A DNA stretch of 64,000 nucleotides from Pseudomonas sp. GM50 (GTDB taxonomy: Bacteria; Pseudomonadota; Gammaproteobacteria; Pseudomonadales; Pseudomonadaceae). Of the stretch, positions 46,127 to 57,285 are shown piece by piece (position 1 is the stretch's first letter; each line of letters begins with the position of its first letter). The DNA lies in NCBI RefSeq assembly GCF_000282375.1, contig NZ_AKJK01000058.1, positions 1-64,000 of the forward strand. Reading direction: 5' to 3'. Made by a program: the position numbers and the translations under genes. Below the pieces are notes generated by a model that was not told the DNA's origin, searched no databases, and worked only from the letters and a program-made list of their open reading frames with translations.

Positions 46127-48753
46127 GACTTGGCCTTAGGTTTACGCGCCCCGCCGCTTCTGGCGGCTGGAGCGGAACCCGCTTTTGGCGGGCCTTTACG
46201 GTGTTTGCTCGGTTTTGCTGGCTTGCCGCCGGAGGCCTTGTCAGGCGCCGACCGCCCGGTCTTTCCCCCAGACGCCGCTTTACCGCCGCTTTTCGCTTCA
46301 GACAACAACGCCTGTTTCAGTTCACGACTTTTGCGCAACTCGGCATTTTTTGCCGCGGCATCGCTCGGGCGATAGGCTTCGACAGCCTTTTCCTTGGCAG
46401 GACGACGGCCGGTTTTTGCCGGTGCCGGCTCGGCAGCTGTCTTGGCAGCAGGTGCTGCAGTTTCAGTGCCGCGCTTTTTGCGGCCGATCGGCGCGCTGAT
46501 GGTTTTTTCAGCCATCTCGAAATCGATCTTGCGCTCGTCGAGGTCGACGCGCATGACGCGAACTTCAACGGTGTCGCCAAGGCGGAAGCTACGACCGGTA
46601 CGCTCACCGGCGAGGCGGTGGTGTACAGGATCGAAGTGGTAGTAATCACCCGGCAGCGCGGTGACGTGCACCAGGCCTTCGACGTAAATATCGGTCAGTT
46701 CGACGAACAGGCCGAAACCGGTCACGGCGGTGATCACACCCGGGAACGATTCGCCCACGCGGTCTTTCATGAACTCGCACTTGAGCCAGTTCACCACGTC
46801 GCGGGTCGCTTCGTCGGCACGGCGTTCGCTCATCGAGCATTGCTCGCCGAGCTGCTCCAGGATCGCTTCGTCGTACGGGTAGATGCGCGCTTTCGGAATG
46901 GTCATCGCGCCGGCACGGCGAACGTGCGGGGTGTCCATTTTCGAATGGATGACGCTGCGGATCGCCCGGTGCGTGAGCAAGTCCGGGTAGCGGCGAATCG
47001 GCGAAGTGAAGTGGGTATAGGCTTCGTAATTCAGGCCGAAGTGGCCCTGGTTATCGGCGCTGTACACCGCCTGGCTCAACGAACGCAGCATGACGGTCTG
47101 GATCAGGTGGAAATCCGGACGATCCTTGATGCCTGCCAGCAAAGCCTGGTAATCCTTCGGCGACGGACCATCCTTGCCTTTGTGCAGGGACAAGCCGAGC
47201 TCGCCAAGGAAGGCGCGCAGTTTTTCCAGACGCTCCGGTGGCGGGCCGTCATGGACGCGATACAGCGCAGGAATTTCGTGCTTTTTCAGGAATTCGGCAG
47301 TGGCCACGTTGGCCGCCAGCATGCATTCCTCGATCAGCTTGTGGGCGTCGTTGCGAACGGTCGGACGGATTTCGGCAATCTTGCGCTCGGAACCGAAGAT
47401 GATCCGGGTTTCCTGCGTTTCGAAATCGATCGCACCGCGCACGTGACGGGCCGCCAGCAGAACCTTGTACAGCGCATACAGTTGCTTGAGGTGCGGCAGA
47501 ACGTCGGTGTATTCACCACGAAGCTGACGTGCCTCAGTGGCTTTCGGCGTCTCCAGCATGGCGCTGACCTTGTTGTAGGTCAGGCGGGCGTGGGAGTGAA
47601 TCACCGCTTCGTAGAAGCAGTAGTCGGTCATTTCGCCGGATTTGGAGATGGTCATCTCGCAGACCATGGCCAGGCGATCAACGTGCGGGTTCAGCGAGCA
47701 CAGGCCGTTGGACAATTGCTCAGGCAACATCGGCACGACACGCTCGGGGAAGTACACCGAGTTGCCACGAACCTGGGATTCGTTATCCAGCGCCGAACCG
47801 ATTTTCACGTAGCTGGAAACGTCGGCAATCGCCACGTACAACTTCCAGCCACCGGAGAACAGGCGCAGCTTGCCCGGTTTGGCTTCGCAGTAGACCGCGT
47901 CATCGAAGTCGCGCGCATCTTCACCGTCGATGGTCACGAACGGCAGATGGCGCAGGTCGATGCGCTTCTCTTTGTCTTTCTCTTCGACTTCCGGCTTGAG
48001 CTTGGCGGCTTCTTTGAGCACCGCTTCAGGCCAGACGTGAGGAATATCGTAGGTGCGCAGGGCGACATCGATTTCCATGCCCGGCGCCATGTAGTTACCC
48101 ACGACTTCGACCACGTCGCCTTGCGGCTGGAAGCGTGGCGTTGGCCAGTGGGTGATCTTCACTTCGACGAACTGGCCGATCTGGGCATTGGCGTTGCGGC
48201 CCGGAGTCACCAGCACTTCTTGCTGGATCTTCGGATTGTCCGCGACGACGAAACCGATACCGCCCTCTTCGAAGTAACGACCGACGATGGTCTCGTGAGC
48301 GCGGGACACCACTTCGACGATCATGCCTTCGCGGCGACCGCGACGGTCGAGACCGGAAACACGGGCCAGGGCACGGTCACCATCGAACACCAGGCGCATT
48401 TGCCCCGGGCTCATGAACAGGTCGTCACTGCCGTCGTCCGGGACCAGGAAGCCGAAGCCGTCACGGTGACCGCTGATGCGGCCCAGGATCAGGTCGAGCT
48501 TGTCCACCGGCGCATAAGTGCCGCGACGGGTATAGATGAGTTGAGCGTCGCGCTCCATGGCGCGCAGGCGGCGACGCAGGGCTTCGATCTGGTCTTCCGT
48601 GGTCAGACCAAACTCTTCGACCAGCTGCTCGCGGTTAGCAGGCGAACCTCGATCAGCAAGGTGCTGAAGGATCAGTTCGCGGCTAGGAATAGGGTTTTCA
48701 TATTTTTCCGCTTCACGAGCGGCCTCGGGATCGAGGGACTGCCAATCGGCCAT
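46123..48753 (-). CDS. rnr: Ribonuclease R
   Basis: An 876-residue 3'-5' exoribonuclease. An N-terminal helical domain (REQLVEEFGLTTEDQIEALR) is followed by two cold-shock domains. The RNB core has TIDGEDARDFDDAV (274-287, holding the metal-binding aspartates), and an S1 domain near 640-730 precedes a Lys/Ala-rich tail. It degrades structured RNA and rRNA fragments. The first gene of the rnr-rlmB pair, it ends in ATGA overlap with rlmB. Confidence 0.96.
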   Translation of the reverse strand: MADWQSLDPEAAREAEKYENPIPSRELILQHLADRGSPANREQLVEEFGLTTEDQIEALRRRLRAMERDAQLIYTRRGTYAPVDKLDLILGRISGHRDGFGFLVPDDGSDDLFMSPGQMRLVFDGDRALARVSGLDRRGRREGMIVEVVSRAHETIVGRYFEEGGIGFVVADNPKIQQEVLVTPGRNANAQIGQFVEVKITHWPTPRFQPQGDVVEVVGNYMAPGMEIDVALRTYDIPHVWPEAVLKEAAKLKPEVEEKDKEKRIDLRHLPFVTIDGEDARDFDDAVYCEAKPGKLRLFSGGWKLYVAIADVSSYVKIGSALDNESQVRGNSVYFPERVVPMLPEQLSNGLCSLNPHVDRLAMVCEMTISKSGEMTDYCFYEAVIHSHARLTYNKVSAMLETPKATEARQLRGEYTDVLPHLKQLYALYKVLLAARHVRGAIDFETQETRIIFGSERKIAEIRPTVRNDAHKLIEECMLAANVATAEFLKKHEIPALYRVHDGPPPERLEKLRAFLGELGLSLHKGKDGPSPKDYQALLAGIKDRPDFHLIQTVMLRSLSQAVYSADNQGHFGLNYEAYTHFTSPIRRYPDLLTHRAIRSVIHSKMDTPHVRRAGAMTIPKARIYPYDEAILEQLGEQCSMSERRADEATRDVVNWLKCEFMKDRVGESFPGVITAVTGFGLFVELTDIYVEGLVHVTALPGDYYHFDPVHHRLAGERTGRSFRLGDTVEVRVMRVDLDERKIDFEMAEKTISAPIGRKKRGTETAAPAAKTAAEPAPAKTGRRPAKEKAVEAYRPSDAAAKNAELRKSRELKQALLSEAKSGGKAASGGKTGRSAPDKASGGKPAKPSKHRKGPPKAGSAPAARSGGARKPKAKS

Positions 48754-48914
48754 TAGAGAGTTTTCACCTTGTCTATATGCGGGTTAGTTTGGCATAGGCG
48801 TAATGAAACGGGAAATTTCAGGCTATGACAGCCCATCTAAAGCCCTTTATCGACATCGCAAAGCTGATTTGAATACCACTGGAGAAATTTTCCAGGTTTT
48901 TTCGATGTCGGGGG

Positions 48915-48943
48915 TTTACAGTTAAAAAGACGCTCCGTATAGT
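48915..48943 (+). promoter_or_regulatory. Promoter of the first tRNA-Leu gene
   Basis: TTTACA and TATAGT with exactly 17 bases between. The tRNA starts 37 bases after the -10 box. Confidence 0.8.
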
Positions 48944-48979
48944 GCGCGCCATCGACGACGCACACGCGCTGCCGATACT

Positions 48980-49066
48980 GCCCAGATGGTGAAATTGGTA
49001 GACACGCCAGCTTCAGGTGCTGGTGACCGCAAGGTCGTGGAAGTTCGAGTCTTCTTCTGGGCACCA
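48980..49066 (+). tRNA. tRNA-Leu (CAG)
   Basis: An 87-base gene with encoded CCA end. The acceptor stem pairs GCCCAGA with TCTGGGC. The anticodon loop TTCAGGT, enclosed by CCAGC/GCTGG, gives CAG at 49014-49016, so it reads CUG. The long variable arm (TGACCGCAAGGTCGT) is typical of Leu tRNAs. An rnr-adjacent tRNA-Leu pair also exists in P. aeruginosa. Confidence 0.96.
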
Positions 49067-49110
49067 ATTTCGAGCTTGAGATTAGAACAATTTCAAGGCT
49101 CACACAAAAA

Positions 49111-49129
49111 CCCGCGAAAGCGGGTTTTT
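49111..49129 (+). terminator. Terminator of the first tRNA-Leu gene
   Basis: CCCGC-GAAA-GCGGG followed by TTTTT, 45 bases after the CCA end. Confidence 0.9.
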
Positions 49130-49168
49130 GCATTTCAGGCTTCCGGTTTATTAAAATTAAATCAGGGG

Positions 49169-49197
49169 TTTACAGATCAAAATGCTCTCCGTATAGT
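49169..49197 (+). promoter_or_regulatory. Promoter of the second tRNA-Leu gene
   Basis: TTTACA and TATAGT with a 17-base spacer, the same boxes as for the first copy; the spacer sequences differ apart from CTCCG before the -10. Confidence 0.8.
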
Positions 49198-49231
49198 GCG
49201 CCACATCAACAGCGGCAACGCTTGCGATTAT

Positions 49232-49318
49232 GCCCAGATGGTGAAATTGGTAGACACGCCAGCTTCAGGTGCTGGTGACCGCAAGGTCGTGGAAGTTCGA
49301 GTCTTCTTCTGGGCACCA
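49232..49318 (+). tRNA. tRNA-Leu (CAG), second copy
   Basis: Identical in its 87 bases to the copy at 48980, including the CCA end; the anticodon CAG is at 49266-49268. It has its own promoter and terminator. Confidence 0.96.
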
Positions 49319-49355
49319 ATTCAAATTCAAGGTCACGATCTTGAATTTCACAGAA

Positions 49356-49375
49356 ACCCGCGAAAGCGGGTTTTT
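49356..49375 (+). terminator. Terminator of the second tRNA-Leu gene
   Basis: The same CCCGC-GAAA-GCGGG hairpin and TTTTT run as after the first copy. Confidence 0.9.
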
Positions 49376-49419
49376 GCGTTTCTGGCTTTCGAAAACCCCA
49401 AGCCATTACTTCCCTGTGG

Positions 49420-49547
49420 CGAGGGGGCTTGCCCCCGTTGGGTCGCGAAGCGGCCCTCTCCATTCTTCCAGCCACACCCTATAGTCAGGTTTTGCGACTG
49501 CTCCGCAGCCGAACGGGGGCAAGCCCCCCCCCTCGCCACAGAGTCCA
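49420..49547. repeat. Long inverted repeat of family C
   Basis: Left arm CTGTGGCGAGGGGGCTTG plus CCCCCGTTGGGTCGCGAAGC, right arm CTCCGCAGCCGAACGGGGGC plus AAGCCCCCCCCCTCGCCACA, with about 45 bases between. The right arm contains a C9 run. It is a known-looking intergenic repeat type in this genus, and a partial copy is at 23484. Confidence 0.75.
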
Positions 49548-49602
49548 GCGTTATCCCCTTAGCAAACCCCTCACCCTCCCCCGCAAGACGCACATGAGAA
49601 AC

Positions 49603-49621
49603 AATATCGTTTATCATTGTT
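49603..49621 (+). promoter_or_regulatory. Candidate Fur box before the iron transporter
   Basis: The site, AATATCGTTTATCATTGTT on the plus strand, matches 13 of 19 positions of the Fur consensus when read in reverse. It ends 37 bases before the binding-protein start, where a Fur repressor would block transcription. Confidence 0.5.
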
Positions 49622-49658
49622 GCAAGATTTTGCAACGCGACAGTGAGGAACCCTGCGA

Positions 49659-50669
49659 ATGATGTTTCGAAATACCCTGCGCCGTAGCCTGACCATCACC
49701 CTGCTCGGCCTGACACTCGCCACTCCCCTCACCCAAGCCGCCGATCCGGTTTCCCTGACACTCTATAACGGCCAACACAAGGAAGTCGGCGACGCCGTCG
49801 CCAAAGCCTTCGAAGCCAAGACCGGGATTCACGTCAATGTGCGCAAGGGCAGCAGTAACCAGCTCGCCAGCCAGATCGTCGAAGAAGGCGATCGCTCCCC
49901 CGCCGACGTGATCTACACCGAAGAATCCCCACCACTGAACAAACTCGGCGAACAAGGCCTGCTGGCGAAAACCGATGTCGCCACCCTTGAAGTCCTGCCC
50001 AAGGACTACGTTGCCAGCAACGGCACCTGGATCGGTATCACTGCGCGAGTCCGCGTGGTTGCGTTCAATCCCAAGTTGATCGATGAAAAAGACCTGCCCA
50101 AGTCGGTAATGGAATTCTCCGATCCGAAATGGCAAGGCAAGGTGGGCTTCGTGCCCACCAGCGGCGCATTCCAGGAACAGGCCGTGGCGATCATTAAAGT
50201 CCACGGCATGGACGCCGCCGAAGAATGGCTCACTGGCCTGCGCGCTTTCGGCAAGACCTACAGCAACAACATGGTCGCGCTGAAGGCTGTGGAAAACGGC
50301 GAAGTCGCCACCGTACTGGTGAACAATTACTACTGGTTCGCCTTGCAGCGTGAAAAAGGACAGCTCGATTCGAAACTGCATTACTTCACCGGCGGCGACG
50401 TCGGCGGGTTGATCACCGTTTCCAGCGCTGCGGTGCTGAAATCCAGCAAACATCCAAAAGAAGCCCAGCAATTCCTCGCCTTCATGGCCAGCGAAGAAGG
50501 TCAACGCGTGATCACCCAGACCACCGCCGAATACCCGCTGCACAAAGGCATGGAATCGAATCGTGGCCTCAAGCCGTTCAGCGAACTGCAAGCACCAAAA
50601 GTCACGCCAGCCGATCTCGGCAACGCCGAAGAAGCCCTGGACCTGGAACGTGACGTTGGCTTGAACTGA
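49659..50669 (+). CDS. Ferric-iron ABC transporter binding protein (FbpA/HitA type)
   Basis: A 336-residue periplasmic protein. The signal peptide ends LTQA before ADPVSLTLYNGQHKE. The ligand set of FbpA/HitA proteins is present: His40 in NGQHKE, Glu88 in YTEES, and the Tyr pair 224-225 in VNNYYWF. It thus binds Fe3+ and hands it to the permease. GAGGAA precedes the double ATG, so the start could be three bases later. The stop overlaps the permease start (TGATG). No ATPase gene is next to it. Confidence 0.88.
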   Translation: MMFRNTLRRSLTITLLGLTLATPLTQAADPVSLTLYNGQHKEVGDAVAKAFEAKTGIHVNVRKGSSNQLASQIVEEGDRSPADVIYTEESPPLNKLGEQGLLAKTDVATLEVLPKDYVASNGTWIGITARVRVVAFNPKLIDEKDLPKSVMEFSDPKWQGKVGFVPTSGAFQEQAVAIIKVHGMDAAEEWLTGLRAFGKTYSNNMVALKAVENGEVATVLVNNYYWFALQREKGQLDSKLHYFTGGDVGGLITVSSAAVLKSSKHPKEAQQFLAFMASEEGQRVITQTTAEYPLHKGMESNRGLKPFSELQAPKVTPADLGNAEEALDLERDVGLN

Positions 50670-52234
50670 TGAGCGCATCGTTATCTGCCCCCGCCTTGCG
50701 CGGGAGCTACGTGCCACGGCGCAAGCGGCCGTCGATCTGGTTATTGCTGCCGGTTTTGCTACTGGTGGTGCTCAGCCTGTTGCCACTGGCTTATGTCGGC
50801 CTCAAGACTTGGCAGGCCGGCTGGGCCGAGGCGCTGCATCTGCTGTGGCGACCTTACGTGTTTGGCCTGCTGCGCAATACGCTGGCGCTGATGGTAGGCG
50901 TCACCCTGGCCTGCGGCGTGATTGGCCTGTCGCTCGCCTGGTTGCTGGAACGCAGCAATCTGCCGGGGCGACGGCTATGGGGCGTGATCCTGTGTCTGCC
51001 GTTCGCGGTGCCGGCGTTTGTCAGCAGCTTTACCTGGGTCTCCCTGAGCGCTCACTTCGAAGGACTAGGCGGCGCGATCCTGGTGATGACCCTGTCCAAG
51101 TACCCGCTGATTTTTCTGCCGGTGGCGGCAACCCTGCGCAATCTCGATCCGTCCCTGGAGGAGTCCGCACGGACCCTGGGGCAGAATCGCTGGGGCGTGT
51201 TCTTCAAAATCACCCTGCCCCTGCTCTGGCCGTCGCTGCTGGCCGGTTCGCTGCTGATTGCGCTGCACATGCTGGTGGAGTTCGGCGCGCTGTCGATCAT
51301 CGGCCTGCAGACGTTCACGACAGCGATCTACCAGCAGTTCGAGCTGGAATTCAGCAACGCTAACGCAGCGATGCTTTCCGCAGTGCTGCTGGCGCTGTGC
51401 CTCGTGCTGTTATGGCTGGAGTTGCGAGTGCGCGGCAAAGGCCGACATGTGCGTACCGGTCAAGGCGCGGCGCGACATGCGCAGCAGGTTCACCTGGGGC
51501 CTTGGGCGGCTGTCGGACAACTCTACTGCCTGCTACTGGCGATCATCGGCAGCGGCATTCCGCTGGGGATGTTGGCGTACTGGCTGATGGTGGGTTCGTC
51601 GGCGGCGTTCCCGGTAGCGGCGATCAGCGAGGCCTTGTTGTCGTCTCTGGCGCTGTCCATCGGCGGCGCAGCACTGTGCCTGGTGCTGGCGGTGCCGGTG
51701 GGGTTGCTGGTGGTGCGCCATAAAGGCCGACTGGCAATCTGGGCCGAGCGCCTGCCGTATCTGCTGCATGCATTGCCAGGATTGGTGATTGCGCTGACCC
51801 TGGTGTATTTCGCCCTGCATTATGTGCCGGTGCTGTACCAGACCTCGGCGCTGTTGCTGATTGCTTATGCGCTGTTGTTTCTGCCGCTGGCTCAAGCGCC
51901 GATTCGCACCGCGCTGAACAAGGCAGCGCCACAACTGGAAGAGGCCGCACGCACGCTGGGGGCGTCGTCCTTCAGCGCGTTTTGTCGGGTAACCCTGCCG
52001 ATTATCTTCCCTGCCTTGGGGGCCGCGTTTGCACTGGTGTTTCTGGATGCAATGAAGGAGCTGACGGCGACGCTGTTGCTGAGTCCGACCGGGCTCAATA
52101 CGTTGGCGACGGAAGTCTGGGCGCATACCGCGAATGTGGAGTTTGCGGCGGCGGCGCCTTATGCGGCGCTGTTGATTGTGGTGTCGGGGTTGCCGGTTTA
52201 TCTACTAACAACGCGGATGTATCTGAGCCGCTGA
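50669..52234 (+). CDS. Iron ABC transporter permease (FbpB/HitB type)
   Basis: A 521-residue inner-membrane protein made of two fused permease halves with about 12 helices. Each half carries an EAA loop that contacts the ATPase: LEESARTLGQNRWGVFFKIT near residue 168 and LEEAARTLGASSFSAFCRVT near 427. It is translated with the binding protein through a TGATG overlap. The ATP-hydrolysing subunit is missing from the window, so it must be encoded elsewhere or shared. Confidence 0.9.
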   Translation: MSASLSAPALRGSYVPRRKRPSIWLLLPVLLLVVLSLLPLAYVGLKTWQAGWAEALHLLWRPYVFGLLRNTLALMVGVTLACGVIGLSLAWLLERSNLPGRRLWGVILCLPFAVPAFVSSFTWVSLSAHFEGLGGAILVMTLSKYPLIFLPVAATLRNLDPSLEESARTLGQNRWGVFFKITLPLLWPSLLAGSLLIALHMLVEFGALSIIGLQTFTTAIYQQFELEFSNANAAMLSAVLLALCLVLLWLELRVRGKGRHVRTGQGAARHAQQVHLGPWAAVGQLYCLLLAIIGSGIPLGMLAYWLMVGSSAAFPVAAISEALLSSLALSIGGAALCLVLAVPVGLLVVRHKGRLAIWAERLPYLLHALPGLVIALTLVYFALHYVPVLYQTSALLLIAYALLFLPLAQAPIRTALNKAAPQLEEAARTLGASSFSAFCRVTLPIIFPALGAAFALVFLDAMKELTATLLLSPTGLNTLATEVWAHTANVEFAAAAPYAALLIVVSGLPVYLLTTRMYLSR

Positions 52235-52239
52235 AAAGC

Positions 52240-52332
52240 TTCGCGGGCAAGCCTCGCTCCTACGGTGCCGTGTCGTTCGCGAAATGTGCGCACGACGCAA
52301 TTCCTGTAGGAGCGAGGCTTGCCCGCGAAGGC
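52240..52332. repeat. REP pair (family B)
   Basis: Inverted GCGGGCAAGCCTCGCTCCTA copies about 45 bp apart in the convergent gap between the permease and the chemoreceptor. Confidence 0.88.
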
Positions 52333-52354
52333 GTCAGACTTGCGGACGAAAAAC

Positions 52355-54289
52355 TTAAGCCCTGAACTGCCCCAGGCTCGCCTTCAATTGCGCCGCCAAG
52401 CCATCCAGCACCTTGCCGCTGGCAGTGGTTTCCACCACCGCCTGAGCAGCCTTCTCAGCCTGAGCATGAATGGTCTCAACCCGGCCACGCACAGCCTGCG
52501 CACCTTGCGCCTGATGCGCCGCGGCCTGGGTCGCCAGACCGATCGCCGCATGCACCTGCTCGACCGACGCCTGCACCGACTGCTGCAACCGCGCACTGTC
52601 GCGCAACACCAGCAACCCTTCGCTGGCCTGACGTCCGGCCTGGCCAATCGCTGCAACAGCCTCCCGCGCCCCCTGCTGCAACGCAACGATGTGCGCCTGA
52701 ATGTCGCCGGTTGAGCTCTGAGTCTTGCTCGCCAGTGCCCGCACCTCATCCGCCACCACGGCAAACCCGCGACCGGTCTCGCCGGCACGCGCCGCTTCAA
52801 TGGCCGCGTTCAACGCCAGCAAGTTGGTTTGTTCGGCGATCCCGTGAATCACCGTCAACACCACTTCAATCTGCTCACTCTGCTGCGCCAGGCGCTCAAT
52901 GACTTTCGCCCCCGTATCGACTTGTCCGGCCAACGCTTCAATGAGACTGCCGACTTTCGCCGAAGTCCGGGTATTCTCATCCGTGGCCTGACGAATGCCC
53001 ACCACCTGCTGTAAAGCGGCCTGCATGGCATGGCTTTCAGACTGGGCTTCATCAGCCATTTGCGACAACGCGCGCAAGCTTTCGGCCACTTCATCGCGCT
53101 GCATGCCCGCCGCCGCATCGGCGCCGGCATTGCGCAAGGTCATGGCGCCGATTTCCACGCCGGTACGCTGGGCCACATCACCCGCCTCCCGCACGATCGG
53201 CTGCAACTTATCCACAAAGCGATTGACCGCCGAGGCCATGTCGCCAATCTCGTCCTGGCTGTTGATCTGCACACGCTTGGTCAGATCACCCTCACCTGCC
53301 GCCAGGTCATCCATGGCGACGATCAGCATTTTCAAGCGGTTGACCACTCGACGGCCTAGCACCACTGCCAGCAACAGCAAAACACCGAGACCTACCAACG
53401 AGAGGCCCATGCCGATGCGCCAGCGCAAAGTCCCCGCAGCTTCCTGCACGGCGCTGGTGGTATTGGCTTTCATTTCAGTGGCGGTGGACTGCGCCGATTG
53501 CAGACGCCCGCGCATCGCCGCAGCACTGTCAGCTGCCGCGCCCTTGAGGCTGTCGCCCACCAGTTGATCGCTGCTGGCGATCAGCGCCGAGAAGCGCTTG
53601 TCCAGCGCCGCCAGATCGGTTTCCACGGAGGCGGTCGAGACACCCATCAGAACCTTGCCGATCTCCACCCCATTGGGGTTGATCGAGGCTTCAAGGTAGT
53701 AGACCGACGGATCGTTCTTCGCCGCATCCAGGACTTTGTCCAGCGCCCGCTCGCCCTGGCCTTTTTCCAGAAGCGCCTTGTTGATCGGGTTCTCCCGGTT
53801 GAGGTAGCGCGTCAGGTGCTGACCCGTGGCGTCGTCGTAGACCACGAACAACACGTTGGGATTACGCTGGGCACGGCGAGCGAATTCGGACAGGGTGGGA
53901 ATATCGCTGTCCCACATGGCGCGGGGGGCGACCGAAGCCAGAAGCTGCGCCATGTCGTTGGCCGAATCCTTCAGGTCCTTCTCCAGTGTCGTACGCAGTT
54001 GCGCCTGCTCATCCTTCAGACGCGAAGACAGCCCGGCGGTCAGGCGCTGACGGGTACTGGTGGACAGGTTATCCAGGCTCGACGTGACCTCACGCCCTGC
54101 CTGCTCAAGCTCACCAGAGAGCTTTTGGCTGTCGGCGTCCAGCCGCACACCCAAATCAGCTTCCAGCGCAGTCACTGTGCTCCGGGTCAGAGCGACAGCC
54201 ACCAGCACCTGCACCAAAAGGGCGATACCAAGGGTAACGAACACGGGCCGCAAGAGACGGCTTTGTAACAGTGAGAGAACGGCCGACAC
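52355..54289 (-). CDS. Methyl-accepting chemotaxis protein
   Basis: A 644-residue transmembrane chemoreceptor. The first helix is at about 14-35, the periplasmic sensor runs to about 285 with mostly helical sequence and an sCache-like middle part ([20 protein letters not shown]), and the second helix is at about 290-312. HAMP follows, then the signalling domain with the tip [20 protein letters not shown]. It lacks a C-terminal CheR-binding pentapeptide. GTG start with AGAGGGA upstream. The ligand is unknown. Confidence 0.92.
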   Translation of the reverse strand: MSAVLSLLQSRLLRPVFVTLGIALLVQVLVAVALTRSTVTALEADLGVRLDADSQKLSGELEQAGREVTSSLDNLSTSTRQRLTAGLSSRLKDEQAQLRTTLEKDLKDSANDMAQLLASVAPRAMWDSDIPTLSEFARRAQRNPNVLFVVYDDATGQHLTRYLNRENPINKALLEKGQGERALDKVLDAAKNDPSVYYLEASINPNGVEIGKVLMGVSTASVETDLAALDKRFSALIASSDQLVGDSLKGAAADSAAAMRGRLQSAQSTATEMKANTTSAVQEAAGTLRWRIGMGLSLVGLGVLLLLAVVLGRRVVNRLKMLIVAMDDLAAGEGDLTKRVQINSQDEIGDMASAVNRFVDKLQPIVREAGDVAQRTGVEIGAMTLRNAGADAAAGMQRDEVAESLRALSQMADEAQSESHAMQAALQQVVGIRQATDENTRTSAKVGSLIEALAGQVDTGAKVIERLAQQSEQIEVVLTVIHGIAEQTNLLALNAAIEAARAGETGRGFAVVADEVRALASKTQSSTGDIQAHIVALQQGAREAVAAIGQAGRQASEGLLVLRDSARLQQSVQASVEQVHAAIGLATQAAAHQAQGAQAVRGRVETIHAQAEKAAQAVVETTASGKVLDGLAAQLKASLGQFRA

Positions 54290-54394
54290 TGAAAATCCCT
54301 CTGCTTTGACGCCATCAAATTGATAGCACGTCAGAAACGATGCTTTTTAGATGTTCGCAGCAAAGGTCATGCCGTTCGACGGGCATAAACGACA

Positions 54395-54416
54395 AAGGCC
54401 CCAATTAAGGGGCCTT
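54395..54416 (-). terminator. Terminator of purA
   Basis: AAGGCCCC/GGGGCCTT with a six-base loop, followed on the minus strand by TTTGTCGTTT, 20 bases after the purA stop. Confidence 0.85.
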
Positions 54417-54438
54417 CGTGTTTTACATCAACGACTTA

Positions 54439-55782
<1,344 letters not shown>

Positions 55783-56970
55783 TCAAGAAGCCAGCGGCAA
55801 TACTTGCCAAAGCCCGTTCTGCTGAATCAATTGCCGGTCGCAGTCCGCTTCACGGGCGGCGGCCAAAAGCTGCCCAGGCAATGCCTGAACGACACGCTGA
55901 CCCTCACTGCGCAACTGGCAAACCTGCTGCCAGAGTGCTGCATCCGTACTGTCAGGCATCCAGATACCGCCAGACGGTAGCTCGATTTCAGCACGCCCCA
56001 GGGTCACCAGGGTTTTCAAATCGGTAGAGAAACCAGTCGCCGGACGGGCACGACCGAAGTCGGCGCCGATGTCGTCGTAACGACCGCCCTGAGCGATGGA
56101 CTGGCCAACACCCGGTACGAACACAGCGAACACTACACCGGTGTGGTAGTGGTAGCCGCGCAACTCGCCCAGGTCGAAATACAGCGGTAATTCCGGGAAA
56201 CGCGTGGACAGACGCTCGGCAATTGCCAGCAGATCGTCCAGGGCCGCCAGCACGGGTGCCGGCGCATTGGCCAGACGCTCACGCGCTGCGCTCAACACTT
56301 CACGACCGCCACACAGGTCGACCAGCGCTCGCAGCATGCCCGACAGATCGGCAGGCAGGCCTTCGGTCAAGGTAATGACCTCGTCGATGGCTTTACGTTG
56401 CAACGCATCGAACAACTGTTGCTCGACTTCGCCGGACAAACCGGCGGCGCGGGCCAGGCCGCGGTAGATGCCGACATGGCCGAGGTCCATGTGCACATCC
56501 GGCACATCGGCCAGTTGCAGCATGGCCAGCATCAGGCTGATGACTTCCACGTCGCTGCTCGGGCTGGCATCGCCGTACAACTCGGCGCCCAGTTGAATCG
56601 GGCTGCGCGAGGACGACAAGGCACGCGGCTGGGCATGCAGCACGCTACCGGCATAACACAGACGGCTCGGCCCTTCGCGACGCAGGGTGTGCGCATCGAT
56701 GCGCGCCACTTGCGGCGTGATGTCGGCACGGAAACCCATCTGCCGGCCCGACTGCGGGTCGATGACCTTGAAGGTACGCAGATCGAGGTCCGAACCCGCG
56801 CCTGTCAGCAGGGATTCCAGGTACTCGATATGGGGAGTCACGACAAACTCGTAACCCCAGCTCTGGAACAGATCCAACACCTGGCGACGCGCTACTTCGA
56901 TGCGCGCAGCTTCTGGTGGCAGTACTTCTTCGATGCCATCTGGCAGCAGCCAGCGGTCTACCGTTGCCAT
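55783..56970 (-). CDS. hisZ: ATP phosphoribosyltransferase regulatory subunit HisZ
   Basis: A 395-residue class II tRNA-synthetase-like protein (opening [20 protein letters not shown]) that lost catalysis and forms the histidine-sensing complex with the short HisG. Motif 2-like [20 protein letters not shown] is kept, and [20 protein letters not shown] resembles HisRS. Its presence implies a short-form HisG elsewhere. It lies between hflC and purA, as in other pseudomonads. Confidence 0.93.
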   Translation of the reverse strand: MATVDRWLLPDGIEEVLPPEAARIEVARRQVLDLFQSWGYEFVVTPHIEYLESLLTGAGSDLDLRTFKVIDPQSGRQMGFRADITPQVARIDAHTLRREGPSRLCYAGSVLHAQPRALSSSRSPIQLGAELYGDASPSSDVEVISLMLAMLQLADVPDVHMDLGHVGIYRGLARAAGLSGEVEQQLFDALQRKAIDEVITLTEGLPADLSGMLRALVDLCGGREVLSAARERLANAPAPVLAALDDLLAIAERLSTRFPELPLYFDLGELRGYHYHTGVVFAVFVPGVGQSIAQGGRYDDIGADFGRARPATGFSTDLKTLVTLGRAEIELPSGGIWMPDSTDAALWQQVCQLRSEGQRVVQALPGQLLAAAREADCDRQLIQQNGLWQVLPLAS

Positions 56971-57175
56971 TACGCCATTCCCCTATGATCCGGGCGACAA
57001 GCCTTTGGGCGAGCCTTGAGTGAAGCAGAAAATGATCGGCTCATGTGCAAACCACGCGCATGAACAACGGGGCGAAAAGCCTGAAACCGGCTTCGCCAAC
57101 CACTTTCCTCGAAAAACCTGTCGAGTCATTCAACTCGGGCGCCTGCATAAAAACAGCAATCAAACGTGCAGACGC

Positions 57176-57199
57176 AAAAAAGCCGGGAATTTCCCGGCT
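57176..57199 (-). terminator. Terminator of hflK-hflC
   Basis: AGCCGGGAA/TTCCCGGCT with a one-base centre, followed on the minus strand by TTTTTGCGTC. It lies about 90 bases after hflC. The rest of the gap up to 57285 holds a weak CCCCGCC/GGCGGGG stem and no gene. Confidence 0.85.
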
Positions 57200-57285
57200 G
57201 CCGCATCATACACACGTTTTCCCAAAGGATCACCCCGCCCGAGGCTTTAGCCGCCAGGCGGGGGATGATTCAGGTCAACGCCGTA

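Noticed and set aside
46201..48756. An 851-codon open frame on the plus strand opposite rnr
   Set aside because: It is a mirror of the GC-rich rnr gene; the translation is rich in Arg, His and Gln without any domain, while the minus strand encodes a full RNase R.
53208..53216. A perfect TTATCCACA inside the chemoreceptor gene
   Set aside because: Single match in coding DNA, no neighbouring boxes.
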